A stretch of 60,000 nt of DNA, taken from the NCBI GenBank assembly GCA_903813345.2, contig CAIIXF020000009.1:1056001-1116000 (forward strand), read 5' to 3'. The translations under genes were made by a program, and so were the position numbers. The notes below the pieces were generated by a model. The model did no database searches, was not told the DNA's origin, and was given only the letters and a program-made list of their open reading frames with translations. Position 1 is the first letter of the stretch. Each line of letters begins with the position of its first letter. Below are positions 24,401 through 39,400 of this stretch, one piece after another. The stretch comes from Owenia fusiformis. Taxonomy: Eukaryota; Annelida; Polychaeta; Sabellida; Oweniidae.

Positions 24401-27400
24401 AATAACTGTTGTTTATGCTCATCCAAATTTAGTACTACTTCTATACTATACCATGTTACAAGCCTGCTTTAGTGCTTCATTTGTTCTTTCTTTTTGTGTG
24501 TGATTTCTCCTTTTGTGAAAACAACTTTTCCCTTTGGCATTTATAAGTTTATATTTTATTATGGTGCCAAATTTAGTATCCATGCACTTAATGCAGTTGA
24601 CTTTTTAAATTCCATCTATAAAGTAACTATTTCATGCAGAAACCCATCAAATATAGTTTTTATATGCAAATATCCATCATTAGTAATATAAAGGTTTGGA
24701 CAGTCTTCTTTAACATTATTTGATTTTAGGTGGAGGTCAGTTTTGTAGGGATGCCAGAGGTAATAACATTTTTGGATAAACTGAAAGAAGATAGGAGGAC
24801 AAAACGGGCAACTGAAGATGCAAGACGGAGTGAAGAACATTCAAGATGGAAAAGTGAAGATGAAGAAAGAGTGAAAGAGGATGAAATTTTAGCTGAAGAA
24901 GATGCAAAAGAGGTAAAATGTTACGAAATAATCATTCATAATGAAAAATCAGTTTGGTCTGGGGTAACTGATTACAATGAACAAAAAAATGTTTATATAT
25001 GCTTACAAAATAACTTACATATGAAAGAATAAACATTTATTTGTAAACACATTTCATTGATTGGATATGGATTATAGAATTTAGATTTACTTTTATGCAG
25101 GTCATCTTTATTATTGTCCCTTTTTCGTTTTATATTGCTTGAATTCTCACAATGAATGATTTACAACATTAAGAGAAATCAGGAATTGGCATGCAGTAGA
25201 GGTCTCTGTCTTCCCAAAGCTAAAAAGGATAACACACTTAATATAAAAATCAACATGGAAAGGCGAGAGAAGGAAGACAAACAACGACAAGAAGAAAAAG
25301 TCAGACAAAGGAAAGAAGATGAAAGGCGAAAGGAAGAAGATGAAAGATTGTCGCCAATAGAGAATGTAAGTTTAATGCAACTATTGTAGTTGATGTAGGT
25401 AATACATATTCTGTATCAGATGCTGGCATAGTTTTGCCGGAAGTTTTCAAGAAGTAACTTTTGGCAATGCAGCATGTTAGAGTAACCTAGTAGGTGTACG
25501 AAAATATAAGGTGATGGCCTTTAAAGTGGTAAAAACAATTTTCACGGCCGAATTGGACTTCAATTCCTGCGATTTCAGGGGGTACTATAACACTATTTCA
25601 TAACATAAAGGATATGGTTGCTATTGTTCTGCTTTCTACAGCACACATTACTAGTCCAAAGATGAATAATATCCTAAAGTTATAGGCTGATATCTGTATT
25701 AGTCTCAGAAATATTGCAATTAATAGGAAAAAAATATGCAATTTTAGTCATTTTTAAGTCTCACGTATCTTATATTTGTAGCTTCCAGGAAAAGATGGCA
25801 GCTTAAATAGCTCAAAATTGTTTTCTAAAAACTAATTCAAGCTTTGTTTGATATTGTTATACAATTATAATAATGATAATGTACTATTTATGATTTTTAA
25901 TATGACTTTATAGTACCCTACCCCTGGAAAGTGGGCGTGGTCAATGTTATCATTTTGCAGCATACAATTAAAAACTTGTATTGATAGAAAGCAAATCAAT
26001 GCATTTTTAACATTTTCACTTGTTACTTGACATTGTAATTCATTTGTTACTAAAATATAGGACTCTACATATTTTACATATACGTTTTCAATTGTGTACA
26101 ATGTATCATGATGAAATCTAAATAAACTAATAGGCTGTTTCATTTTCAGTGTTCACTAACGCATGAAATGTAAGTCACAGTGTTTCCAAATTACCTTTGC
26201 AATGAGAAAGTACCACAAAGACTACATAATATGAGCAGTTTTAAGGTCCTAATACTAATACTTACCGATCTATCAGCGTTCAAAAATAGAGAAAGCTGTC
26301 GTGAGTGCAGTTTTAACTAACTTTGAACTGAAACTGCTGCTTAATGAATATTTTTCTCAACATCTGTGACTTTTTTAGACCCCAAACATAAGATACCAAG
26401 ACATAATGCTACCAAGTTCTGATATTGGAAGTTTCAGAGCTCTAGATCAAATATTCAATTCTGCATATACTTTTAAAAAGACCCAAAAGGACAAAAAAAC
26501 TGTCAGATATTGTGAAAAATATGAAAGATGTACTATTCAGAACAATTTATCTCTTAAATGTTACTTTTATATGACATAATTTCTAATTCTGCCTCCAGTT
26601 AGAACCACCAATTATACATATGAGAAGACTTAACGTCATAGTAAGTGGAAGTACAGATCTATTGGCTTCTAAAAATGGGAAAAGCTGTAGCAAGTATGAT
26701 TTTCACCAGTTTTTCATCTAAGACTGCAACTTTCTGAATTTTCTTTTTACAAACTGCACAGTAAGACCAAAGACATTAAAGGAAACCTGGTCATTGTACC
26801 ACCAATAATAAGTATAAAAATAATATTGGTAATATATACCAAGTGTTAACTTTAATTCCAAGGCATCTGAATTGATAAATAAATGAAATCAGTACTTTAT
26901 TGTATCTTGGGACAAAATACACTGTTTGAATGCTTAAGCTTGACATCACAGTATCAAGTGAAAGATACGTTGTTACATACAGCTATATATCACTTTAACT
27001 GACTTTACTCTTCAATTTGAAATATGCCTGGCCATCCTAAGAAAAATGCGACGGAGGGCAAAGAGTGTGCATGGTATAATTGGTAATTAAGCTCTTCTAG
27101 AGTTTAAAACTCCCACAATTTTTTAAAAAATGAAATGGAGAATAATATGTGAAAGTATAGGATGGACTAATTGTTCTAAGAAAGTTTTTGAAAGTAACAC
27201 TGCATGAAATGTTTAAGCAAGAGATATGTTCCAAAATACTTTCAGGTAGAAATAAAGCTCCGTAATGTAAAAACAATGTATTCTCAGTATTCAATAATAA
27301 CATACTTTATAGGTTTTTTGGTCTTAAGCATATCAGAAATTATCCTATGCACTGGGGATGAACTGGAAACGAGGGAGGTTTTGCCTTGTATCAAAATGGC

Positions 27401-30400
27401 GGCGCGTGAAAAAATTTCATTCGGTAAGATTTTTGTTTTTTTACAATTTTCATGCTTTTATCCTTCAAATTAAAACTTAATATTTGGTAAGTAAATAGTT
27501 TATAAGTTCCGGTTTTATAATATGATTGCAAATTAGAAATCAATACAGACATTGCTGAGATATTTACATTTCAATTCTCTCACTTAGGAAACGAGGCACC
27601 TGTCTACATTTTGTAACAATGAAACGAGGCAATGTTTGACTTGCAACGAGGCAACTATTCTTTCTGTGATAGTGTCTACATTTAATGATCTTATTTCCAC
27701 CGTTCTGGTCACATACGACCGATTACGTTTTACACGATATACATGATTATATATGTAAGAGTTAAAAAGAATAACCATATTGTTCATAAAGCGCTACACT
27801 GGTCATTTATCTTTCAGAGCAAGACAACATGGATGAATCCGACGTACAAGACATAAACCAAATAAGTGTCTATTTTATATAGGAATATTGATCTAATCTA
27901 AGCTTAATTTCCGTGGTTGAATTCAAATGTGGGCCATGCGCATTACAGGGTTGTGTAGCCAGCTTTTGATAGGGTGGGGGGGGGGTGTTCTGGTGAGTGT
28001 CGAATGCAAGCAAATAAAGTACCAATACCTTGTTCATCATTTAGAAAGGATCAGATTACAACAGTATAACATTAAATGTTACATGTACACTATTTGTGCG
28101 GTAAATTTGTTGCAATGCAGGCAAAAGCAATCACATCATATACAGGTACAATGATGGTACATGTGTACACATTCCAAATGTAGTTATTCATATTAGGCTA
28201 TGACATGATGAGCTAATAAGAATGTCTGATAAGCATATAGGCCTATGTATATCTGATAATCTGTACAATCTGAATGTTTGATAAAGGAACTTGATGATAC
28301 AGCCGAAGGTATGGAATGATTAAAGTTGCAGCAAAGAAAAGTCTAACTGTACCAATATTTAGTTAAGCTACATGTTGTTAAGGTCATCTTTAAGCAGGCC
28401 CGTAAGACACTTTTCTCCAAGGGGGGTGCGGTTTTTAGCTTACTAAAGAGAATATAAAATTGTCATTTTTTTGCCGCGTAAATCAAATCGCGTAAGACAG
28501 AGGGGGGGGGGGGGGGTCAGTTACTCCCTATATTGGTTTGGAATTAACAAATGCATGCAACTTCCAAACGTTCCAATTGTTTTGTGGGGGGGTGTGAGGA
28601 GTGGTCCACTCCCCCTAGAAAATTTTACAGTTTTGAAAAGCTATTTGGTGCTTTCTGGGCACTTTCAAGGTGTAAGTTTCTAAGTAAAACGTCAACGCCA
28701 CGGGAATAAGAGTTGAGTGAATAAAAAACTGAGCATTCAGGGGGGTCTGGGGGTTCTCCCCCAGGAAAAATGTGAAATTTGGTTGTATTTGGAGCGAATT
28801 TGCAACCATCTGGTGCGCCTGTGCGTTATGAGTCAATAAGAAAAGTGTGATTTTTTTTCAAATTCTTTTGGGGGTGTCAAAGAGGATGAGAGGGTGAAGT
28901 GGGGTGGGGTGCCAGTAGGGGAGCAAGGCGTTGTCTCCCAGAAACATTGACAATATCAAGGTGCTATTTGAAGATGTCTGGGCACTTAAAAAATGTCTGA
29001 GACAATACATGAAATTCAGAATATTTTCTTTTGTTTTGTGGGGGATGTGAGGGGTGGCTAACTCTCCTAGAAAATTTTACAATTTAAAGATGGTATTTGG
29101 TGCTTCTGGGCACTTTTAAAGTGTATTAGTCAATAAAAGCATTGAAAAACAATCATAATTTTTTTTTCAAATTTTGGGGGTGTCAAAGGGGGGAGGTTGT
29201 CAGAGGGGGAAGTGGGGATGGGGTGCCAGAGGGAGAGCAATTGTTTGTCCCCCATATCAAAATTTACAATATCAAGGTGCTATTCGATGAAGTTTGGGCA
29301 CTTTAAAAGTGTCTGTGCCTAAAAGTACCTATTTCCCAAGAAAATTTTACAATTTTAAGATGCTATTTGGTGCTTTCTGGGCACTTTCAAAGGGTATGAG
29401 TCAATAAAAAAATTTGAAAAATCTCAATTTTTTTTTTTTTTGGGGGGAGGGTGGTAAGGGAGGGGGGCTGCCAGAGGGGGAGGTGGAGTGGGAATGCCAG
29501 AGGGCGCGTAGTGTTAGTCTTTCAGAATCATTAACTTTATCAAGAAGCTATTTGATGATGTCTGGGCAATTTAAAAGTGTCTGAGACAATACATGATACA
29601 AATTCAGAACTTTTCCATTGTTTTGTTTAGGGTGTGAGGGGAGGCCAACTCACCTTACAATTTTACGACGCTATTTGGTGCTTTCTGGGCACCTTCAAAG
29701 TGTATGAGTCAATTTAAGAATTTGAGAAAATCACAATTTTTTTTGAGGGGGGGGGGGTCAAGGGGGGGGGTCAAGGGGGGGCGCCAGAGGGGGGGGGGTT
29801 TGCAAGTGCAAGATGCAAGAGGGGGAGTAAGTCCCCCAGAAACACTAACTATATCAAGGAGCTATTTGATGATATCTGAGCAATTTAAAAGTGTCCGAGA
29901 CAAAACTCTAAAATAAATTTAGAACTTTTCCACTGTTTTGTGGGGGTGTGAAGGGTTGCCAATACCCCTAGAAAATTTTACAATTTTAAGATGCTATTTG
30001 GCGCTTTCTGGGTACTTTCAAAGTGTATGAATCAATGAAAAAAAATTACAAAAAAAACAATTTTTTTTTCAAAATCTTTTTTTTAAATTTATTTTGGGGG
30101 GTGACAAAGGGGGGTGCGGTCGCACCCATCGCACCCCCCCCATCTGACGGCCCTGTTAAGTACAGAAAATGTCAATGCACTTCACTCGATTCATTCTTTG
30201 CTGCAGCTTAAAGTTTATGCTAAGGAGTTATACTGATTTATTTTTTAAATATTTCGAAAACGTTAAATAGCATTGCTTTGAGTGTCAATTCCAATAAACG
30301 AGCTATCCGAGCTATCAATGGTAGCGCATATATCGTCAAAATGTTCTCTCAAATAAGAAAAATCTCGTTCAAAGAAGTGCTATTTTAATAGGAGCTTAAG

Positions 30401-33400
30401 CTACACGTATTTTAGAAATGGCGAACGTAAACGTGAAATGACCCCTGGGAACTATAGTTCCGTTCTGGATTGACTTATACAAAGACCCAATTAAAACAGT
30501 TTAACTGATACCTTTGTAATCATTCATGCAAATAAAGACGTTGAAGACAAGAACTAGTTCTCTGAAGAATGCAATTTTACACGTTTACGTACACTTCTCT
30601 TTAAAACATGTGTCGTTAAACCTCCCTACTAATCGTACTCAAATGGGGCATTGTTGTTGCTCGAGATGGCTATATTTGATAGAATATAATTCCAGATACG
30701 ATAAAAAACGAATGACCATGGTAATAATTAAATGACTCGCCTATATTACAAAAGTAGCAGAGTCAAGGAGCACACTGGCATTGTCTCATTGGTGTACATT
30801 GGATTTTACTGTTTGTATTCTTTGATGTCTGTATGTTCCTTATTATGTCACTATCAATTATGTTATTCTGCATATAGTCCAACGAAATGTGGAAATGTTC
30901 GGCGTCTGACGTCTGGAGTTCGGCGTCTGGCGTTTTGCATCAATAGCAAATTCTTTAGCAATTTTAGCAACTTTCAAAAACTGAACACATGCGTACCGCT
31001 TACACGTTCAATGGCAACGCCAAAATGATGAGACGTGTATACAAATGAACCTGTTTTCTCATCTAACGTTCGTTTCCGTACAGAGAGATTACCATCATAC
31101 TGTTGCATCATATGGAATACAATATCAGCAACGTTGTCGTTTCCTGTGTTACAGAAATAGCATTTAAACAGGGACGCTTCTTTTTGTAGGCCCCGTTCTG
31201 TAATAAAAACAAAACATTTTTAATTAAATATGGTTGCCTCGTTTCATTCTTAAGAATGCTATATAGCTGCCTCGTTTCCTTGAGAAACATGCCTCGTTTC
31301 CTAAGTGAGAGAATTGATATGTAAATATCTCAGCAATGCCAGTATTGATTTCTAATTTGTAATCATATTATAAAACCGGAACTTATGAACTATTTACTTG
31401 CCAAATATTAAGTTTTAATTTGAAGGATAAAAGCACGAAAATTGTAAAAAACAAAAATCTTACCGAATGAAATTTTTTCACGCGACGCCATTTTGATACG
31501 AGGCAAAACCTCCCTCGTTTCCAGTTCATCCCCAGTGCTATGGTTGCAAGGATATAGATCGAATATCACATGAAGATATATTTGATATGTGGATCAAGTT
31601 ATAATATTTTAGCAAAAGAGATTCACAAACCACCGAATATCACTTTTAAACCATCGAATATCACGTCTTAAAAAGTGATATTCGATGGTTTGAAAAGTGA
31701 TATTCGATGTTTCGAATTTTTTCAAAAAAAAATTTCTTTTTACATTTTTTAATTATTTTCAAAAATATTTTTTTTAAATTTCAATATTTTTCACAATTTT
31801 TTTTCAATTATTTTTTCAAATTTTTTCTCAATTTCTCAAATTATATTTTTCACATTTTTTCGCTGATGATGATTTCCAATGGGATAAATAATTTTTTTTT
31901 CAAAAATATCAATTATATCCACTCATGGATACAAATATCTTCACTCACTCGCTGCGCTCACTCATGAAAATATCAATATCCGCTCATGGATATAAATGAT
32001 ATTTTTTCAAAACCATAGGATATTCCTATATTATATCAATTCGGATGCTGAAGTCACTTAATAAATAATAACTAGATGTAACTCCTAGTAAGCACTTCAA
32101 GTTTCAATTCTAAATAAAAAATACAGTTTAGTTAAAAAATTGTTAAGAATACATACATTTTTTCACAATCACAATTTCACCATTTCTGACAGTATTTTGC
32201 ATATTTTTAGGTGTCAATGGTTCAATGATTATTTGATATAACCTCCTGAAACTACTCTCATATATATTTGGTGGTACAGTGATATGGAATTCTGTCTTTT
32301 GGGGTCTCACGGAATTCTTGTTTTAGAGAAGAAAATCCTGAAAGCTGCAGTTTAATATTATGAATTAAAGGTGGAAATTGCACTTGCTACACTGCTTCTC
32401 CCATTTTTAGATGCTAATAAATCTGTAACTACACTTACTATGACCTTAAGTCTACTCATATGTATTATTGGTATTACTAACTAGATGCAGAATCAGAAAT
32501 TATGGTAAATAAAAGTAAAATTTAAGAGATAAATTGTTCTGAATAGTGCATTGTATCACATTTTTTTCGCGATATCTGACTGCATTTTCTGTCTTTTGGG
32601 TCTTTTTTTATGCAGATATGAATACTTGATCTAGAGCTCTGAAATTTTCAATACCAGAATTTGGTAGCACTATGTCTTGATATCCTGTGTTTTGACTCTA
32701 ACCAAATCACAGTTGTTGAGAAAAAAATTCATAAGTATCAGTTTTAATTCAAAATTAGTTGAAACGGCACTCAAGACAGCTTTCCTCATTTTTGAAAGCC
32801 GATAGATCGGCAAGCATTTACACCATGATCTTGAATCTGCGCATACATATTCTTAATGGCACTATCTCATTGCCCAGATATTGTGGAAACATTGTTGTCA
32901 AAAGGTAAGGGTGATGCGAGAAAAAGTTGGTAAATTGAAACAGCCTATTAGATTTCATTATGATACATTGTACAAAATTGAAATCGTGTATGTAAAATAT
33001 GTAGAGTCCTATATTTTAATAATAAATGAATTACATTGTCAAGTAACAAGTGAAGATGTTTTAAATGCATTGATTTGCTTTCTATCAATACAAGTTTTTA
33101 ATTGTATGCTGCAAAATGATAACATTGACCATGCCCACTTTCCAGGGGTAGGGTACTATAAAGTCATATTAAAAATCATAAATAGTACATTATCATTATT
33201 AGACTCCAGATTGAAAATCTGGAGTCTATTGTTTTTGCCTGTTTTCTTTACTATTAGACTCCAGATTGAAAATCTGGAGTCTATTGTTTTTGCCTGTTTT
33301 CTTATTATTAGACTCCAGATGAAAATCTGGAGTCTATTGCTTTCGTCAGTTTTCTTTATTATTAGACTCCAGATTGAAAATCTGGAGTCTATTGTTTTTG

Positions 33401-36400
33401 CCTGTTTTCTTTATTATTAGACTCCAGATTGAAAATCTGGAGTCTATTGCTTTTGCCAGTTTTCTTATTATTAGAATGCCGGTTTCGAAGAAACGGCATT
33501 CTATAGTTTTCGCCTTTTTCTTATTATTATTATTATTATCATTATTATTCCACGCAAGATTTCTCCGCACACACCGACATGTCAGCTAATTAGCATATAC
33601 CATCAACCTTGACATGTTCCTGGGCTACAGGGAAATGCCTTCATTTTTTTAATTAGCCCCTCCCTAATTAGCCAAGGTCAAATCGCAAATTTTTACATTT
33701 TTGCACGTACAAGGAGTAACCATTTTTATTTTTTACCCAAAATTTGCATATGCCATCCCTCACAATTGCCATTTCACATATATTCCGGGTTTTAAAATTG
33801 GGTGCCCCAAATTTGAAAAATGGGGCACCCCAGTGGGGCAAAATTTGAAAACTGTGTATCCGATCCCAATTCTGAGCAGATATGAAGAATAGAAGCCCCT
33901 GATTCCAAATATGCTTTCGGTTTTGGAATCCGACCTCTGAGTGACCTTGAAAAGGTCAACAAGTTCAAAAATCAAAATCGCTCAAATTGATTCCAAATTG
34001 GTACCATTGTATTACACTGTACTCGGATAGAGTAAATTAGGTCACCATTTTGACCTTGACCTTTGACATTGACCTTCAAATGACCTCAAAGTTGAAAACT
34101 AGGATTTTCATTCCAATTCTTTGCAAGTATGAAGTATGGATGTCCCTGATTCTAAATATGCTTGTGGTTTTGGAATTTGACCTCCGGGTGACCTTGAAAA
34201 GGTCAAAAAGGTTAAATTGCTAAAATTGCTCAAATTGATTCGAAATTGGTACCATTGTATTACACTGTACTAAACTAGAGTAAATTAGGTCAACATTTTG
34301 ACCTTGACCTTTGACCTTCACCGTAAAATGACGTAAAACTTATTTCTTGTTTTACCTGTTCAAGGAGCCACTGTAGTTATTTTTTGCATGCCTTACTCTT
34401 CCCATTTAACATATCTCTAGGGTTTATAATTTGGGTGATTTTCATTCCAATTCTTTGCAAGTATGAAGTATGGATGTCCCTGATTCTAAATATGTTTTCC
34501 TAATCTATATAGGGGGCACGCGACAGCGCTTTAAAGCGCGTCTGGGAGGATAAGGGTACGGGTTTTTAAATTGAGTGCCAAAATTTCAAAAATATGGCAA
34601 AATATGATATCAAATATGCTTTCGGTTTTGGAATTCGACCTCTGCGTGACCTTGAAAAAGGTCAATTGTGCACCGAATTTGCTGCTGCGGTGAGGAACGG
34701 CATTCTACGAAATCGCCCCCGTGGCGATTTTAAATGTCTAGTTATTCTTTCTTTCTTTCTTTACATGTTTTCTCAGCAACTAGAAGAGCTTACTTTAACC
34801 TACTTACATTGCTAACATAGCTCATCGACCTAGTTTCTGGGAAATTAGGTCAACTTTTTATCTAGGTCAAAGGTTAAGAACTAGGTCAAATCTTACATTT
34901 TTAACATTCTGTCAATTATCTTCGTCATTATTTATCGAAACACCTGGATGTACACCTCATTGTGTAGCTTAGAAAAAAACAAATCGAGAGTGTGCCATCC
35001 GTTTTTTGATTACTCTTACCGATTTTGAGATATGGCGTCCGGAAAGTAGGTCAAACTAAGAAATTAACCAAATTTAACATATGAGCTATGAAATAAGTGT
35101 AGAATTTTCTCAGGAATCTGAATCTGCAAACCAAATTCCGATCCGACTTCCGGTTCGGAAGTTATGGCGTTTTGAAAACTCAAAAATTGCTAAATTTGGT
35201 GCCCATGTTAAGTCAATGGGAAAAAAGATTTTTTTGAATTGAAAAAAACGGAATATAGACTGAGTTCAGCTTCACATAATCAAAGCCTTTAAAAGAAAGG
35301 GACCTCAAAAGCCATCTAGCTTCAAAATTTGGACACCAAAATGCCTAGGTCAAAATCTAGGTCAAATTCATAGGTTTTCCTTATTTTTTCGATTCTGACA
35401 CTACACTTTAATTATATTCCTCGAAATTGTGTATACACGTAGCCAAGAGTGTGCTAATAGCGTTAGCCTTTTGCCGTCAGAAAGTATTTTGACCCACTTT
35501 TGAGATATGGTGTCCGAAATGTAGGTCAAAATAAAAAATTCTACAAATTTAACGTTTGAGTTATGAATTAAGAGTAGAATTTTCTCAGAAATCCGAATCT
35601 GAAAACCAAATTTCGATCCGACTTCCGGTTCCGAAGTTATGGCGTGTCCAAAAAGTAGGTCAAAATAAAAATTCGCCAAATTTAAGGTATGAGTTATGAA
35701 TTAGGGGTAGAATTTTGTTAGGAATCCGAATCTGAAAACTAATTTTCAATCCGACTCTCGGTTCGGAAGTTATGACGTTTTGAAAGCTCAAAAATCACTA
35801 AATTTGGTGCCCCATGTTATGTCAATGAGAAAAAAGATTTTTTTGATGTGTAAAATACCAGATATAGACTGAGTACAGCTTAACATTCTAAAAGCCCATA
35901 AAAGAAGGGGACTTCAAAGGCTATCTAGCTTTAAAATTTGGACACCAAAAATGCCCATGTCAAAATCTAGGTCAAATTCATAGTTTTTCCTTATTTTTGC
36001 GATTCTGACATTACACTTTAAAGATTTGCTTCAAAATTTTGTATACAGGTAGCAAAGAGTGTGCTAATAGTGTTAGCCTTTTGCCGTCACAAAGTATTTT
36101 GACCCACTTTTGAGATATGGTGTCCTAAAAATAGGTCAAAATAAAAAATTCTCAAAATGTCCCTTATGAGTTATGAATTAAAGGTAAAATTTTCCCAGGA
36201 ATCCGAATCTGCAAACCAAATTTCAATCCGAATTCCGGTCAAAAATTCCTACTTACCTACCTACCTACATACCTACTTGGCTACCTACTTAGCTACCTAC
36301 TTCTCAGCTACTTGGCTACCTACTCAGCTACTTACTCAGCTACCTACTCAGCTGCTTACTCAGCTAACTTCTCAGCTACTTACTCAATTACTTAATCATC

Positions 36401-39400
36401 TACGTACTCAGCTTCCTACTTCAGCTCTTTACTCAAGTAAATCAATCTGGAGTCTTAAATTGAACTTTGTTCAATTTACAAATCTAGTTATTATTATTAT
36501 TCTTTCTTTCCGCGTTTTCTCAGCAACTAGAGGGACTTTCTGAAATCTGCTTACATGGTTAAATAGGTAATGAGATCTAGTTTCTGGGAAATTAGGTCAA
36601 ATTTTTATCTAGGTCAAAGGTCAAAATCTAGGTCAAATTATCATTTTGTCAATTATCTCTGTCATTTTTCAATATTTTTTCAAAATTTTTTTTTCAACGT
36701 GTAGCCAAGAAAAAGACGATTCGACTCTTAGTAATCAATTTTTTGATTACTTTTACCAATTTTGAGATATTGCGTCCGGAAAGTAGGTCAAACGAAAAAG
36801 TTCTCCAAATTCAACGTATGAGTTATGAAATAAGTGTAAAATTTCCTCAGGAATCCAAATCTGCAAACCAAATTTCGATCTGACTTCCGGTTCGGAAGCT
36901 ATAGCGTTCTGAAATTGCTAAATTTGGTGCCAATGTAAAGCCAATGGGAAAAAAAGACTTTTTCGAAGTGTAAAATACAAGATATAGACTGAGAACAGCT
37001 TAACATAATGAATGCCCATAAAAGAAGGGGACCTCAAAAGCTACCTAGCTTCAAAATTTGGACACCAAAATGCCTAGGTCAAAATCTAGGTCAAATTCAT
37101 AGTTTTTCCTTATTTTTGCGATTTTGGCACTACACTTTTAGGATTTGCTTCAAAATTTTGTATACAGGTAGCAAAGAGTGTGCTAATAGTGAGAGCCTTT
37201 TGCCGTCAGAAAGTATTTTGACCCACTTTTGAGATATGGTGTCCGTAAAGTAGGTCAAAATAAAAATTTCTCATAATTTAACTTATGAGTTATGAATTAA
37301 GGGTAGAATTTTCTCAGGAATTCGAATCTGCAAACCAAATTTCAATCCGACTTTTCGTTAGGAAGTTATGGCGTTTTGAAAGCTCAAAAATCGCTAATTT
37401 TGGTGCCCCATGTTATGTCAATGAGAAAAAAGATTTTTTTGAAGTGTAAAATACCAGATAAAGACTGAGTACAGCTTAAGATTCTGAAAGTCTATAAAAG
37501 AAGGGGACCTCGAAGGCTATCTAGCTTTAAAATTTGGACACCAAAATCCCAAGGTCAAAATCTAGGTCAAATACATAGTTTTTCCTTATTTTTGCGATTC
37601 TGGCACTACACTTTTAGGATTTGCTTCAAAATTTTGTATACAGGTAGCAAAGAATGGGCTAATAGTGTTAGCTTTTTGCCGTCAGAGAGTATTTTGACCC
37701 ACTTTTGAGATATGGTGTCCGAAAAGTAGGTCAAAATAAAAAATTCTCCAAATATTACATATGAGTTATGAATTAAGAGTAAAATTTTCTCAGGAATCCG
37801 AATCTGCAAACCAAATTTCGATCCGACTTCCGGTTCCAAAGTTATGGCGTGTCCGAAAAGTAGGTCAAAATAAAAATTCGCCAAATTTAACGTATGAGTT
37901 ATGAATAAGGGGTAGAATTTTGTCAGGAATCCGAATCTTTAAATCAAATTTCGATCCGACTTCCGGTTTGAAAGTTATGGCGTTTTGAAATTTAAAAAAA
38001 ATCGATCTGATGTTATCCTGATAGAAAGTCAAGGAAAAAAGATTTTTTTGAAGTGTAAAATACGAGATATAGATTGAGTACAGCTTAAGATAATGAATTC
38101 CTATAAAAGAAGGGGACCTCAAAAGCTACCTAGTTTCAATATTTGGACACCAAAATGCCTAGGTCAAAATCTAGGTCAAATTCATAGTTTTTCCTTATTT
38201 TTGCGATTCTGGCTACCTACTCAGCTACTTACTCAGCTACCTACTCAGCTACTTACTCAGCTACCTGCTCAGTTGCTTACTAAGCTACCTACTCAGCTAC
38301 TTACTCAATTACTTAATCATCTACTTACTCAGCTTCCTACTCTCAGCTCTTTACTCAAGTAAATCAATCTGGAGTCTTAAATTGAACTTTGTTCAATTTA
38401 CAAATCTAGTTATTATTATTATTTTTCTTTCTTTTTTCTTCCTCCTCACCAAATTTCTCGTCAACTATAACAGCTAACTTAATCCAACTTACATGGTTAA
38501 CTAAAGACTGAAACCGGCTTTCTGGGAAATTAGGTCAAATTTTTATCTAGGTCAAAGGTTAAGAACTAGGTCAAATCTTACATTTTCAACATTCTTCATC
38601 ATATCTTCGTTAATATTCTTCGTAACTCCTTCATCTTTTTTTTATCGTGTAGCTTAGAAAAAGGCGAATCAAAGATATGACATCAGAATTTTGATTACTC
38701 TTACCGATTTTGAGATATGGCGTCCGAAATGTAGGTCACGCCTAAACATGCTCCAAATCGAATGTGTGAGCTACGAAAAAGATGTAGAATTTTCTCAGGA
38801 ATCCAAATCTGCAAACCAAATTTGGATCGGACTTCCGGTCCGGAAGTTATGGCGTTTTGAAAGCTCAAAAATCCCTAAATTTGGTGCCTATGTTAAGTCA
38901 ATGGGAAAAAAGACTTATTCGAAGTGTAAAATACAGGATATTGACTGAGTACAGCTTAATATAATGAATGCTTATAAAAGAAGGGGACCTCAAAAGCTAC
39001 ATAGCTTCAAAATTTGGACACCAAAATGCCTAGGTCAAAATCTAGGTCAAATTCATAGTTTTTCCTTATTTTTACGATTCTGACACTACACTTTAATAAT
39101 TTACTTCAAAATTTTGTATACAAGTAGCAAAGAGTGTGCTAATGGTGTTAGCTTTTTGCCGTCAGAAACTATTTTGACCCACTTTTGAGATATGGTGTCC
39201 GAAAAGTAGGTCAAAATAAAAAGTTTTCCAGATTCAACGTATGAGTTATGAATTAAGGGTAGAATTTTCTCAGAAATCCGAATCTGCAAACCAAATTTCG
39301 ATCCGAGTTCCGGTTCGGAAGTTATGGCGTGTCCAAAAAGTAGGTCAAAATAAAAAAATTCCAAATTTAACGTATGAGTTATGAATTAGGGGTAGAATTT

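Larger units (their letters stand above)
33364..38409 (+). mobile_element. Family A element 4, nested in element 3
   Basis: Head at 33365, own body 36488-38409, tail ending CAAATCTAG at 38409. It carries the TACTCAGCTACT array at about 38212-38360. Its loop in the tail hairpin is TTT (GAAC-TTT-GTTC), the same as element 5. Confidence 0.6.

Noticed and set aside
29704-30211. Plus-strand ORFs with Gly-rich segments near 29.7-30.2 kb
   Set aside because: The Gly runs come from poly-G tracts of the TTAAG-flanked element.
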